Assembly (NCBI RefSeq): GCF_023336755.1
Contig: NZ_JALZWP010000010.1
Span: 62,001-126,000, forward strand
Reading direction: 5' to 3'
Length of the DNA: 64,000 nt
Source of the DNA: Roseinatronobacter domitianus
GTDB taxonomy: Bacteria; Pseudomonadota; Alphaproteobacteria; Rhodobacterales; Rhodobacteraceae
Shown here: positions 17,024 through 26,411 of the stretch, piece by piece
Numbering within the stretch: the first letter of the stretch is position 1
How the letters are laid out: each line of letters opens with the position of its first letter
Translations under genes and position numbers: made by a program
Notes under the pieces: model-generated
Database searches by the model: none
Told to the model about the DNA's origin: nothing
What the model saw: the letters and a program-made list of their open reading frames with translations, nothing else

Positions 17024-17818
17024 ATGCAAGGCAGCGCCAATCTCAACGTTATGATTCAAGCCGCGCGCAAGGCCGGACGGATGCTGGTCAAGGATTTCCG
17101 CGAAGTCGAGAACCTGCAAGTATCGTCCAAATCGGCAGGCGATTTCGTGTCGCGCGCCGATATCGCCGCCGAGGCTGCGATCCGCGAAACCCTGACCGAA
17201 GCGCGCCCCAATTACGGGTGGCTGGGCGAGGAATCGGACCCGGTTGAGGGCAAAGACCCCACCCGTCGCTGGATCGTGGACCCGCTGGATGGCACCACCA
17301 ATTTCCTGCACGGGATGCCGCATTGGGCCGTGTCCATCGCGCTGGAGTTCAAGGGCGAGATCGTGTCTGCGGTGGTGTTCGACCCGGCCAAGGATGAGCT
17401 GTATATCGCGGAAAAAGGCATGGGCACCTTCATGAACGGCACCCGTCTGCGTGTGTCGAACCGCAACACCATGTCGGAATGTGTCTTTGCGACCGGCGTG
17501 CCCTTTGGTGCGAAACGCACGCTGCCCGCCATGCTGCACGATTTGGCGCAGTTGATGCCCGCTTGTGCCGGGGTGCGCCGTTGGGGCGCTGCGTCGTTGG
17601 ACCTCGCCTATGTCGCTGCCGGTCGCTATGATGGGTTCTGGGAGCGCGAATTGCAGCCTTGGGACATTGCCGCAGGGTTGCTGCTGGTGCGCGAGGCCGG
17701 TGGCTTTACCGGCCCCATCCGCGAGGGCGAAAAGATATTCGACCGGGGCGAGGTGATCGCGGCCAATTCCGATATTTTCGACCGCTTCGCCAAGATCATC
17801 CGGTCGCGGCCTGCATAA
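17024..17818 (+). CDS. suhB: Inositol monophosphatase family protein (SuhB)
   Basis: A 264-residue Mg2+-dependent phosphatase of the inositol monophosphatase family. The metal-binding motifs are complete: GEES about residues 67-70, WIVDPLDGTTNFLHG about 84-98, and the C-terminal WDIAAGLLLVREAGG. In bacteria SuhB also acts as a transcription antitermination factor for rRNA; whether this copy does so cannot be judged. ACCGGAGCAGACGAC precedes the ATG. It stands alone between the ABC ATPase and the convergent ChaC gene. Confidence 0.9.
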   Translation: MQGSANLNVMIQAARKAGRMLVKDFREVENLQVSSKSAGDFVSRADIAAEAAIRETLTEARPNYGWLGEESDPVEGKDPTRRWIVDPLDGTTNFLHGMPHWAVSIALEFKGEIVSAVVFDPAKDELYIAEKGMGTFMNGTRLRVSNRNTMSECVFATGVPFGAKRTLPAMLHDLAQLMPACAGVRRWGAASLDLAYVAAGRYDGFWERELQPWDIAAGLLLVREAGGFTGPIREGEKIFDRGEVIAANSDIFDRFAKIIRSRPA

Positions 17819-17866
17819 GGCACTGACAGACCAAAGACCGTAAGGGCAGTGCCCGAACGCGGGTTT

Positions 17867-18418
17867 TTAACCGGGCTGGACCGAAACCCCAGCCAACGCC
17901 CCCACCCGCGCCGAAAGCCAATCCAGATCCGGATCGCGCAGGCCCAGTTCGGCCAGGTGCCGGGCTGTGTTGACCAAATACTCGCTATTGGGCCCGCGTC
18001 CGCCCACGGCGCGGGCAATGATCTGCGCCTGTTCTTCCAGCGGCAGCCCGCCGCAATACTGCCCATGGTCCCGGTCGATGACATAGGTCACGGCCTGCAC
18101 CATTGGCCCATCTTGCAAACGCACAGGCACTTCGCGCTCCAGATAGGCCGCAGAAATCAATTCACGCGCGCGCAGGTATTCCAGCGTTTCCTCGGCAATG
18201 CGCCCATCCACCTCGAACGCGACGCCTTCGCAGCCGCCCGACCCTTCATCCAGCGCCAGCACAAGGCCCGGTGCCTCTACCGTGCCGCGATGATGGATCG
18301 AGCGCATGCAGAAGGACCGCTCATACCCGTCCAATCGCGCAATTCGCATCGCGCCATGCGCGAAACCGGGGTTCCAGATCAGCGATCCGTAACCGAAAAT
18401 CCATAACGTATCGGGCAT
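17867..18418 (-). CDS. ChaC-type gamma-glutamylcyclotransferase
   Basis: A 183-residue cytosolic enzyme of the ChaC family, which degrades glutathione to 5-oxoproline and Cys-Gly. The N-terminal substrate loop FGYGSLIWNPGF is diagnostic. RGTVEAPGLVLALDEG and the later GPNSEYLVNTARHLAELGL are also as in the family. The start at ATG 18418 puts the YGSLIW loop near residue 9, as expected; the open frame upstream to 18562 is not family-like and would overlap the divergent DUF2125 gene. A second glutathione-degrading enzyme, GGT, is at 7665. Confidence 0.88.
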   Translation of the reverse strand: MPDTLWIFGYGSLIWNPGFAHGAMRIARLDGYERSFCMRSIHHRGTVEAPGLVLALDEGSGGCEGVAFEVDGRIAEETLEYLRARELISAAYLEREVPVRLQDGPMVQAVTYVIDRDHGQYCGGLPLEEQAQIIARAVGGRGPNSEYLVNTARHLAELGLRDPDLDWLSARVGALAGVSVQPG

Positions 18419-18482
18419 GGTCTGGCTCCTGTCTGGGGTCGCGGTGTAGACAGGATTCGCGGCAAGGTCAAAAGGATGCAAA

Positions 18483-19364
18483 ATGCGCGGGTTTCTGGGG
18501 CTGGTCATAGTGGGCGGCGTGCTCTGCGCCGGTTGGTTCGGGGTGGCGCAATTGTTGCGCATGGCACCAGACCACCTGCAAGCGCGGGGCGCAGAGGTGC
18601 AATCACTCGCGGTCGCAGGTTTTCCGCTGCGATTCGATCTGGCGCTGGATCGCCCCGCCCTGCCCGCGCAGGGCTGGTCCGCCGATGCCGCGCATCTGTC
18701 CCTGCCCAGCTATTGGCCGTTCCATGCCAGCGGCACGCTGTCGGGGGGCCACACATTGACAAGGCCGGGCGCAACATGGCGCATGGACGGGCCGGATATG
18801 CCCGTTGCGGCCAGCGTCACACCGGGGTTGGTGTTACGCACCGCCACGCTTCAGGGGCATGACCTAACCCTGCGCGGCCCCCTCTCGGGGCGGTTGGACT
18901 CGGTTGCGCTGTCGCTTTCACCCACCGATGACCCGCTAATGCGCGCCGTAACGCTGGACATGGACGGGTTGAATTTCGGCGGGCTGGAAATTTTAAGCGC
19001 CTCAGTGCGCGCACAGTTACACTTTACCACACCACCGCGCCTGACCACGCGGCCCAGCTTGCAGCGGATCACCGCGGCGCGGGCGCGCATAGACATGGGC
19101 ACAACCCAAGCAGAGATCAGCGGCACGCTGGAGCGCGGCGCAGACGGGCAGTTAAACGGCACGCTGCCCCTGACCGTGACCAACTGGCAGCCCCTGCTTG
19201 CGCAGATGCAGCAAACAGGGCTGTTGCCGCCCAATCAGGCCCAAATGGTGATGATGATGGCGCAGGGCATGAGCCATGGCACAACGCTGTCCTTGCCCCT
19301 GAACGTCCGCGCCTCTGTCATCTATCTGGGTCCGCTGGCGCTATTTGATCTTGGGCGTATCTGA
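18483..19364 (+). CDS. DUF2125 family envelope protein
   Basis: A 293-residue protein with an N-terminal membrane anchor or signal (about residues 3-26) and a long beta-rich periplasmic part. The pattern GAEVQSLAVAGFPLRFDLALDRP and SYWPFHASGTLSG matches the alphaproteobacterial DUF2125 family, whose function is unknown. Length fits. It is divergent from ChaC and its 3' end overlaps the convergent VanZ-like gene by 24 bases. Confidence 0.75.
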   Translation: MRGFLGLVIVGGVLCAGWFGVAQLLRMAPDHLQARGAEVQSLAVAGFPLRFDLALDRPALPAQGWSADAAHLSLPSYWPFHASGTLSGGHTLTRPGATWRMDGPDMPVAASVTPGLVLRTATLQGHDLTLRGPLSGRLDSVALSLSPTDDPLMRAVTLDMDGLNFGGLEILSASVRAQLHFTTPPRLTTRPSLQRITAARARIDMGTTQAEISGTLERGADGQLNGTLPLTVTNWQPLLAQMQQTGLLPPNQAQMVMMMAQGMSHGTTLSLPLNVRASVIYLGPLALFDLGRI

Positions 19365-19697
19365 ACGCCAAAACCGGACTGCCATAAGCGCAATCCCCGC
19401 GCCTGCGGCATTCGCCGCCAGATCGCTCCACTCTGCACCGCGCCCGAAATAAGGCTGCACCAGTTCGGTGACGCCACTATAGCCAAACACGACCAGCAAG
19501 ATCACCCAATGCCAGCGGCGCGGCATGCCCAGCATGGCGGGCAAAGCAACCGCACAGAACAGACCGGCGTGAACAGCCTTGTCGAGATATGGCACGGGTA
19601 ACGGCTTGCCATCCGGCATGGGCCACAGCAGCAAAACGAAAACCACCACGGCCAAGAAGACGGAAACGGCACAGCCGATCCAGGCATTGCGGGTCAA
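19341..19697 (-). CDS. VanZ-like membrane protein
   Basis: A 118-residue inner-membrane protein with about four hydrophobic segments (residues about 6-25, 40-56, 64-75, 92-108). The arrangement LDKAVHAGLFCAVALPAML and GYSGVTELVQPYFGRGAEWSDLAANAAGAG is typical of VanZ-like proteins: a His in the second segment, then Glu and Asp-Asn. The family is named for a teicoplanin resistance gene, but most bacterial members have no known function. Confidence 0.8.
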   Translation of the reverse strand: MTRNAWIGCAVSVFLAVVVFVLLLWPMPDGKPLPVPYLDKAVHAGLFCAVALPAMLGMPRRWHWVILLVVFGYSGVTELVQPYFGRGAEWSDLAANAAGAGIALMAVRFWRSDTPKIK

Positions 19698-19747
19698 AGA
19701 CGAACCTCCGGGTCAGGCGTCAGACGTCCCGCGCCGCGCCACAAAGG

Positions 19748-20617
19748 TCAAGCTGAAAGCGTTTCGGGCGCACCGCTCTTGCGCACATGGCGCGTCACGC
19801 GTTCCAGTGCGCGCTCTTCAAGCTGGCGAACCCGTTCTTTGGAAATCCCCATTTCGGCGCCAATTTCGGCCAGCGTGCGCGGGCTTTCACTCAGATGCCG
19901 CTCTACGATGATGCGCTGTTCGCGCTCTGGCAACGTGTTCACCGCGCCATACAGCAACTTGCGGCGGCGGCGCTCTTCCAGATCCTCCAGCACGCGTTCC
20001 TCTGTCGGGGCAGTGTCATCGGCGATGGCATCCATCCAGTCGCGCCCGTCTTCCTCTCCCGATTGGGGCGTGTTCAGCGACAGGTCATGCCCGGCCATGC
20101 GCCCCAACATGATCTGCACCTGTTCTTCCGGCACATCCAGCGCGCGCGCGACAGAGGCCGAGATCGCTTCGTGCCGGACCTCGCCATCATCCATTTTGGA
20201 CAGCGTGCGGCGCAAATGGAAGAACAGCTTTTTCTGTGCAGCATTGGTCGCGGTGCGTACCACCGACCAGTTGCGCATCACATATTCCTGCATCGACGCC
20301 CGGATCCACCAGGCCGCATAGGTCGAGAATCGCGCCCCGTTATCGGGGTCATATTTCTCGGCGGCGCGCATCAGGCCCAGATTGCCTTGCTGAATCAGGT
20401 CATCCAGCGGAAAGCCGTAGCGCCGGAAGCGCCCCGCAACCGACACAGCCAGGCGCGTATAGGCGGTTATAAGCTGGTGCAGCGCGCGTTCATCCCGATT
20501 GTCGCGCCATGCCAGCGCCAACGCATGTTCGGTCTCTGCATCCAGCATATCGGTGGCCATGGCGGTGCGGATAAACCGGCTGGTATGCGGGTCGCGGGCG
20601 AATTTCGCGGCGGTCAT
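19748..20617 (-). CDS. rpoH2: RpoH-family (RpoHII-type) sigma factor
   Basis: A 289-residue alternative sigma-32-type factor that directs RNA polymerase to heat-shock or oxidative-stress promoters. Region 2 is clear (DLIQQGNLGLMRAAEKYDP, RFSTYAAWWIRASMQEYVMR), the RpoH box is present as QKKLFFHLRR, and region 4 has TLAEIGAEMGISKERVRQLE. ATG 20617, with GGAGC upstream, gives the usual length; the frame continues upstream to 21127 through the divergent gene and is not real there. RpoHII in Rhodobacter responds to singlet oxygen under RpoE; the assignment to RpoHII rather than RpoHI is from sequence feel. Confidence 0.88.
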   Translation of the reverse strand: MTAAKFARDPHTSRFIRTAMATDMLDAETEHALALAWRDNRDERALHQLITAYTRLAVSVAGRFRRYGFPLDDLIQQGNLGLMRAAEKYDPDNGARFSTYAAWWIRASMQEYVMRNWSVVRTATNAAQKKLFFHLRRTLSKMDDGEVRHEAISASVARALDVPEEQVQIMLGRMAGHDLSLNTPQSGEEDGRDWMDAIADDTAPTEERVLEDLEERRRRKLLYGAVNTLPEREQRIIVERHLSESPRTLAEIGAEMGISKERVRQLEERALERVTRHVRKSGAPETLSA

Positions 20618-20639
20618 GAGCAAAGCTCCATTTGGTAGC

Positions 20640-20689
20640 GTTTCGATATTGTTTCGTATCGCTATCAGTTTCGAGCGCATCTTGTCAAC
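20640..20689 (-). promoter_or_regulatory. Possible rpoH2 promoter region with CGAAAC repeats
   Basis: On the minus strand TTGACA (20689-20684) is followed after 16 bases by TGATAG (20667-20662), a sigma-70-like pair. Three CGAAAC hexamers lie at 20673-20668, 20656-20651 and 20645-20640 between this and the start codon. The region is shared with the divergent MarR gene. All assignments are by eye. Confidence 0.35.
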
Positions 20690-20716
20690 GCGGCAAGGCC
20701 GGATTACGTCCTTGCC

Positions 20717-21295
20717 ATGACACAAACGCTTCCAAACGATCTGGCCGACCTTCTGGTGCATCTGGCCCGGCTTGCGCAAAGCGCGGCCAACAGCCCGCTG
20801 ACAGCGGCCCAATGGACGGCTTTGCGCTATTTCGCGCGGGCCAATGCGTTTTCGCGCACGCCTTCTGCGTTTTCCGAATTCCACGCGACCACGCGGGGCA
20901 CGGCATCGCAAACGGTGAAAGCCCTGGTCGATATGGGTCTGCTGACACGCCAGTCCCATGCCCATGACCGCCGCAGCACGGTGATGGAGGTGACGGACTC
21001 TGGCCGCGCCATGCTCAAAAGTGATCCGCTGGGCACCCTGCGCAATGTCCTCGCGGCCCTGCCCGAAGACGAACAAACCAGCTTGGCCCGCGCCGTGCGC
21101 AAGGCCGTGACCGATCTTTCGGCCCAACGCGGCGCGCCCACATTCGGCACCTGTTCAGACTGTGACCATTGCGAACCGGGCGGCGCGCAGGCTTATTGCC
21201 ATTGCACGCAAACCCTGCTCGCCGCGCCCGACATGGCCGCCTTCTGTGTCGATTTCCGCCCCGCGAGCGATAAAAAAGCCGGGGCGAAACCTTAA
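20717..21295 (+). CDS. MarR-like regulator with C-terminal cysteine cluster
   Basis: A 192-residue winged-helix protein. Residues about 25-105 fit a MarR DNA-binding domain ([16 protein letters not shown]..., [19 protein letters not shown], wing [16 protein letters not shown]). After a helical dimerisation part, the C-terminus holds six cysteines: Cys146, 149, 152, 161, 163 and 177, plus His151 and His162. That spacing could bind an Fe-S cluster or zinc and sense redox state, which is inference. It is divergent from rpoH2 across 99 bases, so it might regulate it. Its end overlaps valS by four bases. Confidence 0.75.
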   Translation: MTQTLPNDLADLLVHLARLAQSAANSPLTAAQWTALRYFARANAFSRTPSAFSEFHATTRGTASQTVKALVDMGLLTRQSHAHDRRSTVMEVTDSGRAMLKSDPLGTLRNVLAALPEDEQTSLARAVRKAVTDLSAQRGAPTFGTCSDCDHCEPGGAQAYCHCTQTLLAAPDMAAFCVDFRPASDKKAGAKP

Positions 21296-24243
21296 CCGAT
21301 TTCGCGCAATCGCCCGACAGCTTCCGTCAGGCGCGCGATCTCATCTGCCAACAGGGCCGAATTCTCGCGCGCTTCCGTCACCACCTCTTCCGGGGCCGAG
21401 GCGACGAATTTCGGGTTCTTCAACCGCCCTTCAATGCCCGCGCGTTCTTTTTCAGCCTTGGCCAGCGTTTTCTCCAGCCGCGCGCGCTCTGTGGCGATGT
21501 CGATCACCCCTTCCAGCGGCAGGCCAAAGCTGCCGCCCTCGACCGCCACGGTAATCGACCCTTTGGGTAGCTCCGTCACTTCCTCTAGCGACGCGATCCG
21601 CGCCAGCTTCGTCACCAGCGCCATATTGCGCGACAGCGCGGCACGGCCAGCATCGTCCAGATCAAGCTGGACCATGTTCAGCTTCAGCCCAACCGGCACA
21701 CGCAACTGCGCACGCGCCGAACGGATGCTCTCAATCAGCGCGATCACCCAGTTCATCTCGCGCAAGGCGCTCTCATCAACCAGATCGGCACCATATTCCG
21801 GCCAATCGGCATGGACGCAAAGTTTCGCGCGCGCGCCAGTCAGCCCCCACAGCTCTTCGGTGATGAAGGGCATGAACGGGTGCAGCAAGACCATGCATTG
21901 ATCCAGCACCCAGGCCATCGTTGCGCGGGTTTCGGCGGCATCGTCGCCATCGAATAACGGTTTGGCGAATTCGACATACCAATCGCAGACCTTGCCCCAA
22001 ACGAAGCCATAAAGCGCGCTGGCGGCATCGTTGAAGCGATAATCGGTCAGCGCCGCATCCACCGTTTCGCGCACTTTCGCGGTTTCACTGATGATCCAGC
22101 GGTTGACGGTCGCCTGCGCGTCCGGGGCAGCGGCTTGGGTTTCGTGCCCTTCCCAAACGCTGTTCATCTCTGCAAAGCGGCAGGCATTCCACAGCTTGGT
22201 GGTGAAATTGCGATAGCCTGCAATGCGCTGCGTATCCAGCTTCAGGACACCGCCAAGGCTCGCCATGGACGCATTGGTGAATCGCAGCGCATCGGCGCCG
22301 TATTCGTCGATAATCTCCAGCGGGTCGACCACGTTGCCCAGCGTCTTGGACATTTTCTTGCCCTTGGCGTCGCGGACAAGCCCGTGCAGATAGACATCGC
22401 GGAAGGGGATATCATCGACAACCGCAAGTTGCATCATCATCATACGCGCGACCCAGAAGAACAGGATGTCCTGCCCGGTGACGAGGACGGATGTGGGGAA
22501 ATATTTGGCAAGTTCTTCTGTCTGGTCCGGCCAGCCCAGCGTGCCGATGGGCCAAAGGCCGGAGGAGAACCACGTGTCGAGAACGTCGGGGTCGCGGGTC
22601 AACGCCTTGCCCGGTGCCATGGCCTGCGCCTCGGCCTCTGACGGAGCGCAATACATGCTGCCCTCGTCATCATACCACACCGGAATCTGATGCCCCCACC
22701 AAAGCTGACGCGAGATACACCAAGGCTCGATATTCTCCAGCCAATGGAAATAAGTCTTCTCGCCCGATTCCGGCACGATCTTGGTGCGACCCGTGCGCAC
22801 CGCGTCCAAAGCAGGTTTGACGACCTCTTGCGCGTCAACAAACCATTGGTCGGTCAGCATTGGCTCGATCACGACTTTCGACCGATCCCCAAAGGGTTGC
22901 ATGATCTTCTTCGCCTCCACCAAAGGCACCAGCGCGTCCCGGACCTGATCCGGGACCTCTTGGTCAGCCCCCAGAGGCCCCGGCTCTTCGGCCGGGGCGG
23001 GTTTCGCGGCGGCCGCCCCAAGGCGCGGGTCGTCAGGCGTGGTCATCATGGCCAGCCCCTCGGATGTGATCTCGTCGACGACAGCCTTGCGTGCCTCATA
23101 CCTGTCCAAGCCGCGCAGATGGTCGGGGACAAGGTTCAGCGCATCCGCCTCTGCCTCGGACAATGCGCGCTCGCCCCGCGCCACCGCGCCCGCAATCGCG
23201 GCTGCCTCGGCATAAGGCGCGCCATCGCTGCGCATCTGCGCGCGCATGTCCATCAGGCGATACATCGGGATATCGTTGCGCTTGGCCACGCCGTAGTCAT
23301 TCGCGTCATGCGCGCCGGTGATCTTGACCGCGCCCGATCCGAAATCGGGGTCCGGGTAGTTGTCGGTTATGATCGGGATCAGGCGGCGATGCTCTTTCGG
23401 GCCAACCGGAATTTCACATAGCTTCCCGACAATTGGCGCATATCGTTCATCCGATGGATGAACCGCAACCGCCCCATCGCCCAGCATGGTTTCGGGCCGG
23501 GTTGTGGCAATGGAAATGTAATCGCGCTCTTCATCGACGATGACATTTCCGTCTTCGTCCTTCTCGACATACCGATAGGTCGCCCCACCCGCGAGCGGGT
23601 ATTTGAAGTGCCACATATGGCCGTCGGTCTCGATATTCTCGACTTCCAGATCGGAAATCGCCGTCTCGAAATGCGGGTCCCAGTTGACCAGCCGCTTGCC
23701 GCGATAGATCAGGCCCTTGTTATACATCTCGACAAAGACCTTGATGACGGCATCATGGAAATTGCCGTCATTGCCCTCAGGCGCACCCGGCGCGCCGGAC
23801 ATGGTAAACGCGTTACGGTCCCAGTCGCAGGAATTGCCCAGCCGCTTCATCTGGTCGATGATCGTGGTGCCGTATTGCTGCTTCCATTCCCAGACGCGGG
23901 CCAGGAACGCCTCGCGCCCTAGATCGGCGCGGCGCTTGCCTTCTTCGGCCAGCAGCTTCTTTTCTACCTGAAGTTGCGTTGCAATCCCGGCATGGTCCTG
24001 CCCCGGTTGCCAAAGCGTGTCAAAGCCACGCATCCGGTGCCAGCGGGTCAGGATATCCATAAGCGTATGGTTGAACGCGTGGCCCACATGCAACGCGCCG
24101 GTCACATTGGGCGGCGGCAGCATGATGCAGAAGCTCTCGTCGCGGGACTTGTTCGCGCCCGCGGCAAATGCGTTCGCGTCCAGCCATTTGGCGGTGATCC
24201 GCGCTTCTGCGGCTGTCGCGTCGAATGTTTTTTCCATGCCCAT
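21292..24243 (-). CDS. valS: Valyl-tRNA synthetase with an extra palindrome-derived segment
   Basis: Class I aminoacyl-tRNA synthetase that charges tRNA-Val. The 983-residue protein has the HIGH-type motif [15 protein letters not shown], the editing (CP1) domain with [10 protein letters not shown], the KMSKS motif in [15 protein letters not shown], the anticodon-binding domain, and the C-terminal coiled arm ([23 protein letters not shown]). GAAGAGG precedes ATG 24243; a second ATG two codons on is possible. At about residues 400-437, between the end of the editing domain and [20 protein letters not shown], there is a low-complexity insertion ([18 protein letters not shown]...) that other ValS proteins, as I remember them, lack. 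It corresponds to a palindromic DNA element. Confidence 0.95.
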   Translation of the reverse strand: MGMEKTFDATAAEARITAKWLDANAFAAGANKSRDESFCIMLPPPNVTGALHVGHAFNHTLMDILTRWHRMRGFDTLWQPGQDHAGIATQLQVEKKLLAEEGKRRADLGREAFLARVWEWKQQYGTTIIDQMKRLGNSCDWDRNAFTMSGAPGAPEGNDGNFHDAVIKVFVEMYNKGLIYRGKRLVNWDPHFETAISDLEVENIETDGHMWHFKYPLAGGATYRYVEKDEDGNVIVDEERDYISIATTRPETMLGDGAVAVHPSDERYAPIVGKLCEIPVGPKEHRRLIPIITDNYPDPDFGSGAVKITGAHDANDYGVAKRNDIPMYRLMDMRAQMRSDGAPYAEAAAIAGAVARGERALSEAEADALNLVPDHLRGLDRYEARKAVVDEITSEGLAMMTTPDDPRLGAAAAKPAPAEEPGPLGADQEVPDQVRDALVPLVEAKKIMQPFGDRSKVVIEPMLTDQWFVDAQEVVKPALDAVRTGRTKIVPESGEKTYFHWLENIEPWCISRQLWWGHQIPVWYDDEGSMYCAPSEAEAQAMAPGKALTRDPDVLDTWFSSGLWPIGTLGWPDQTEELAKYFPTSVLVTGQDILFFWVARMMMMQLAVVDDIPFRDVYLHGLVRDAKGKKMSKTLGNVVDPLEIIDEYGADALRFTNASMASLGGVLKLDTQRIAGYRNFTTKLWNACRFAEMNSVWEGHETQAAAPDAQATVNRWIISETAKVRETVDAALTDYRFNDAASALYGFVWGKVCDWYVEFAKPLFDGDDAAETRATMAWVLDQCMVLLHPFMPFITEELWGLTGARAKLCVHADWPEYGADLVDESALREMNWVIALIESIRSARAQLRVPVGLKLNMVQLDLDDAGRAALSRNMALVTKLARIASLEEVTELPKGSITVAVEGGSFGLPLEGVIDIATERARLEKTLAKAEKERAGIEGRLKNPKFVASAPEEVVTEARENSALLADEIARLTEAVGRLREIG
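22941..23007. repeat. Two-hairpin palindromic element inside valS
   Basis: Left hairpin GTCCCGGA-cctga-TCCGGGAC (22947-22967) is perfect over 8 bp. The spacer CCTCTTGGTCAGCCCCCAGAGG and a second palindrome of GCCCCGG with CCGGGGC follow. It aligns base for base, with about three-quarters agreement by eye, with the intergenic element at 6653-6716. The length keeps the valS frame open. Confidence 0.65.
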
Positions 24244-24324
24244 TGCACACACCTCTTCCGGTTTGGCTGCGTGTTTAGCGCCGGCGGCGGTCAAGGGAAA
24301 GCCCCGCTTGGCATTTGCGCCGCA

Positions 24325-25062
24325 ATGGGCAAGATTGCGGACATGATAGAGCGCAAACCCCTTTCCTACCCCCGGCTGATCTGGCGGCTTGGTCTTGGCT
24401 GGCTGGCCTTGCCTTTGGTGTTCGGGGTGGTCTTTGTCGCGGTTGCGCTCTCCAGCCTTGCCGCGTATCGCGCGCTGCAACGTGACGGCGTGCTGGGCCA
24501 GACCGAGGTGATCGCGCGCAACATCTCGCGGTCGCGCAATTCGGACGGGGATGAGACCCTGACCTATTACCTGACCCACAGCTTTCGCCCCGAAGGCTAT
24601 TCCGACAGTGTCACCACGCGGCAATCGGTCGGGCGCGGGCTATATATGGGCACGGAGGTCGGGAGTTTTTTACCCGTGACCTATATCTGGAACCAGCCCG
24701 AGCGAAACACGCTTGACCCGAAACGCGGCATGTTCGGGGTGGTGTTTTTCGGGCTTGCGGGCGCTGTTGCGTTGCTTGTGGCGCTTGGTGGCACGGCATG
24801 GGGCTGGGGGCGCGTGGCCTCTGCCCGGCGCGCGTTGCTGCATGGCGATGTGCGCGAGGCCCGCGTGACCGACATTCGCAAACTACCGCTTCGGGTGAAC
24901 GGGCGCGCGCGCTACCGCATAACATGGCAAGACGCTGTCGGAACCACGGGCAAATCACTGATTGCACGGCCAGATCTGGCTCTGGCGCAGAACGTCGGCG
25001 CTGTGATCGTGATCTATGTGGACCTCCGCACCGGGCGCGGCTGGTGGCAAAAGCAAATCTAG
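24325..25062 (+). CDS. DUF3592-like membrane protein
   Basis: A protein of about 245 residues with two hydrophobic segments (about residues 23-50 and 137-160), with an extracytoplasmic domain between them containing [23 protein letters not shown]. The C-terminal cytoplasmic domain has [20 protein letters not shown]...[16 protein letters not shown], a pattern seen in DUF3592-type proteins. Starts at 24325 and 24343 are both possible; neither has a strong ribosome-binding site. It is divergent from valS by 81 bases and overlaps the convergent transglycosylase gene by four. Function unknown. Confidence 0.65.
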   Translation: MGKIADMIERKPLSYPRLIWRLGLGWLALPLVFGVVFVAVALSSLAAYRALQRDGVLGQTEVIARNISRSRNSDGDETLTYYLTHSFRPEGYSDSVTTRQSVGRGLYMGTEVGSFLPVTYIWNQPERNTLDPKRGMFGVVFFGLAGAVALLVALGGTAWGWGRVASARRALLHGDVREARVTDIRKLPLRVNGRARYRITWQDAVGTTGKSLIARPDLALAQNVGAVIVIYVDLRTGRGWWQKQI

Positions 25063-26294
25063 GCCCCGCGCCGTAACCTTTCCAAAAGCGTGCGCGAGGG
25101 CTGGCCCGTGACCGGCAAACCCCGCGTGCTTTGATACGCGCGGATCGCGGCTTGCGAATTGGGGCCGATCACGCCGTCAGTGCCTTGGGTGTCAAACCCC
25201 GCGCGGGTCAGGCGTTCTTGCAGTTCCTTACGGTCGCCCAGCCGCAAACCATTGGCATCTGGCTGGAAATTGCCCTGAATTGGGCCGCCGCCGCGCAGGC
25301 GGTCGGACAGGTGGCCAATGCCGAGGCCGTAAAGCTCTGAGTTGTTATAGCGAAGAATAACGCCGAAATTGCGCGTGACCAGAAACGCCGGGCCGCGCGG
25401 CCCATCGGGCAGAATAAGCGAGGCGGATGCCCCGGTCAGGCTGCCGCTGACCGCGCGCACCCCAAGCCCGGCCCAATCGCTGCGGGTGGACCCGCGCCCG
25501 GCCAGCCCGGTGTTGAATCCGTCCGGCAGGCGCACCTCTTGCCCCCAAGGCACACCCGTTTGCCAGCCCATGCGCGACAGGTAATTGGCGGCACTTGCCA
25601 GCGCGTCAGTTGGGTCATCGGCCCAGATGTCGCGCCGCCCGTTGCCGGTAAAATCCACCGCATAAGCCTGATAGGTGGTCGGGATAAACTGGGTATGCCC
25701 CATTGCCCCCGCCCATGAGCCGCGCAGGTTGGTATAGCTCGTGTCGCCACGTTCCAGAATGCGCAAAGCGGCCGTGAGCTGGCTTTCAAAGAACTCTCCG
25801 CGCCGCCCGTCAAAGGCCAAGGTGGCGAGCGCGGAAATGGCCGGAATGTCGCCTTTCTCGGTGCCGTAGCGTGATTCCAGCCCCCAGATGGCGGTCAGCA
25901 CTTCGGTGGGGACGCCGTAGCGCCCCTCGATCGCGCGCAGGGTCCCGCCATGACGTGCCAGCGCCGCGCGCCCTGCCGTGATCCGCTCATCCGAGGCCGC
26001 GATGGCAAGGTAATCTTCCAGCGTTCGGGTGAATTCGGTTTGCCGCCTGTCCCGCGCAATGACATCGGGTAAAAACCCTGCCCCTGAAAGCGCGCGATCC
26101 ACCACTTGCGGGGCAATCCCGGCACTGCGCGCGCGGCCTGCATAGGCGTTCACCCATGCGTCAAAATCGGGGTTTGGCTGCGGACGCATGGTCTGCGTCG
26201 GGCGCGGCGTGGTGGCGCGAATCCCGCCCCCCATGCAGGCGGACAAGGACAGGCTGGCGACACCAGCGAAAAAGACACGGCGGGACAGGATCAT
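25059..26294 (-). CDS. Lytic murein transglycosylase B-type lipoprotein
   Basis: A 411-residue enzyme that cleaves peptidoglycan glycan strands. The N-terminus is a lipoprotein signal with lipobox LSAC (MILSRRVFFAGVASLSLSAC). The SLT/MltB-like catalytic domain spans about 45-335: the catalytic Glu is in IWGLESRYGTEKGD, followed by AMGHTQFIPTTYQAYAVDFTGNGRRDIW. The C-terminal peptidoglycan-binding domain (about 350-408) has GLRLGDRKELQERLTRAGFDTQGTDGVIGPNSQAAI. It is divergent from a paralogue at 26412, and the two share 117 bases of upstream sequence. Confidence 0.9.
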   Translation of the reverse strand: MILSRRVFFAGVASLSLSACMGGGIRATTPRPTQTMRPQPNPDFDAWVNAYAGRARSAGIAPQVVDRALSGAGFLPDVIARDRRQTEFTRTLEDYLAIAASDERITAGRAALARHGGTLRAIEGRYGVPTEVLTAIWGLESRYGTEKGDIPAISALATLAFDGRRGEFFESQLTAALRILERGDTSYTNLRGSWAGAMGHTQFIPTTYQAYAVDFTGNGRRDIWADDPTDALASAANYLSRMGWQTGVPWGQEVRLPDGFNTGLAGRGSTRSDWAGLGVRAVSGSLTGASASLILPDGPRGPAFLVTRNFGVILRYNNSELYGLGIGHLSDRLRGGGPIQGNFQPDANGLRLGDRKELQERLTRAGFDTQGTDGVIGPNSQAAIRAYQSTRGLPVTGQPSRTLLERLRRGA

Positions 26295-26411
26295 TCGGCT
26301 GCTCTGTGTTTTATGTTTCGAAACAGATTAGCGAATTATCGCCGGATTGTTAAGCGATCCTTGGTCAATGCGCGATATACCGCTAATCTAGCCCGCAGGT
26401 TCGGAGGTGTG

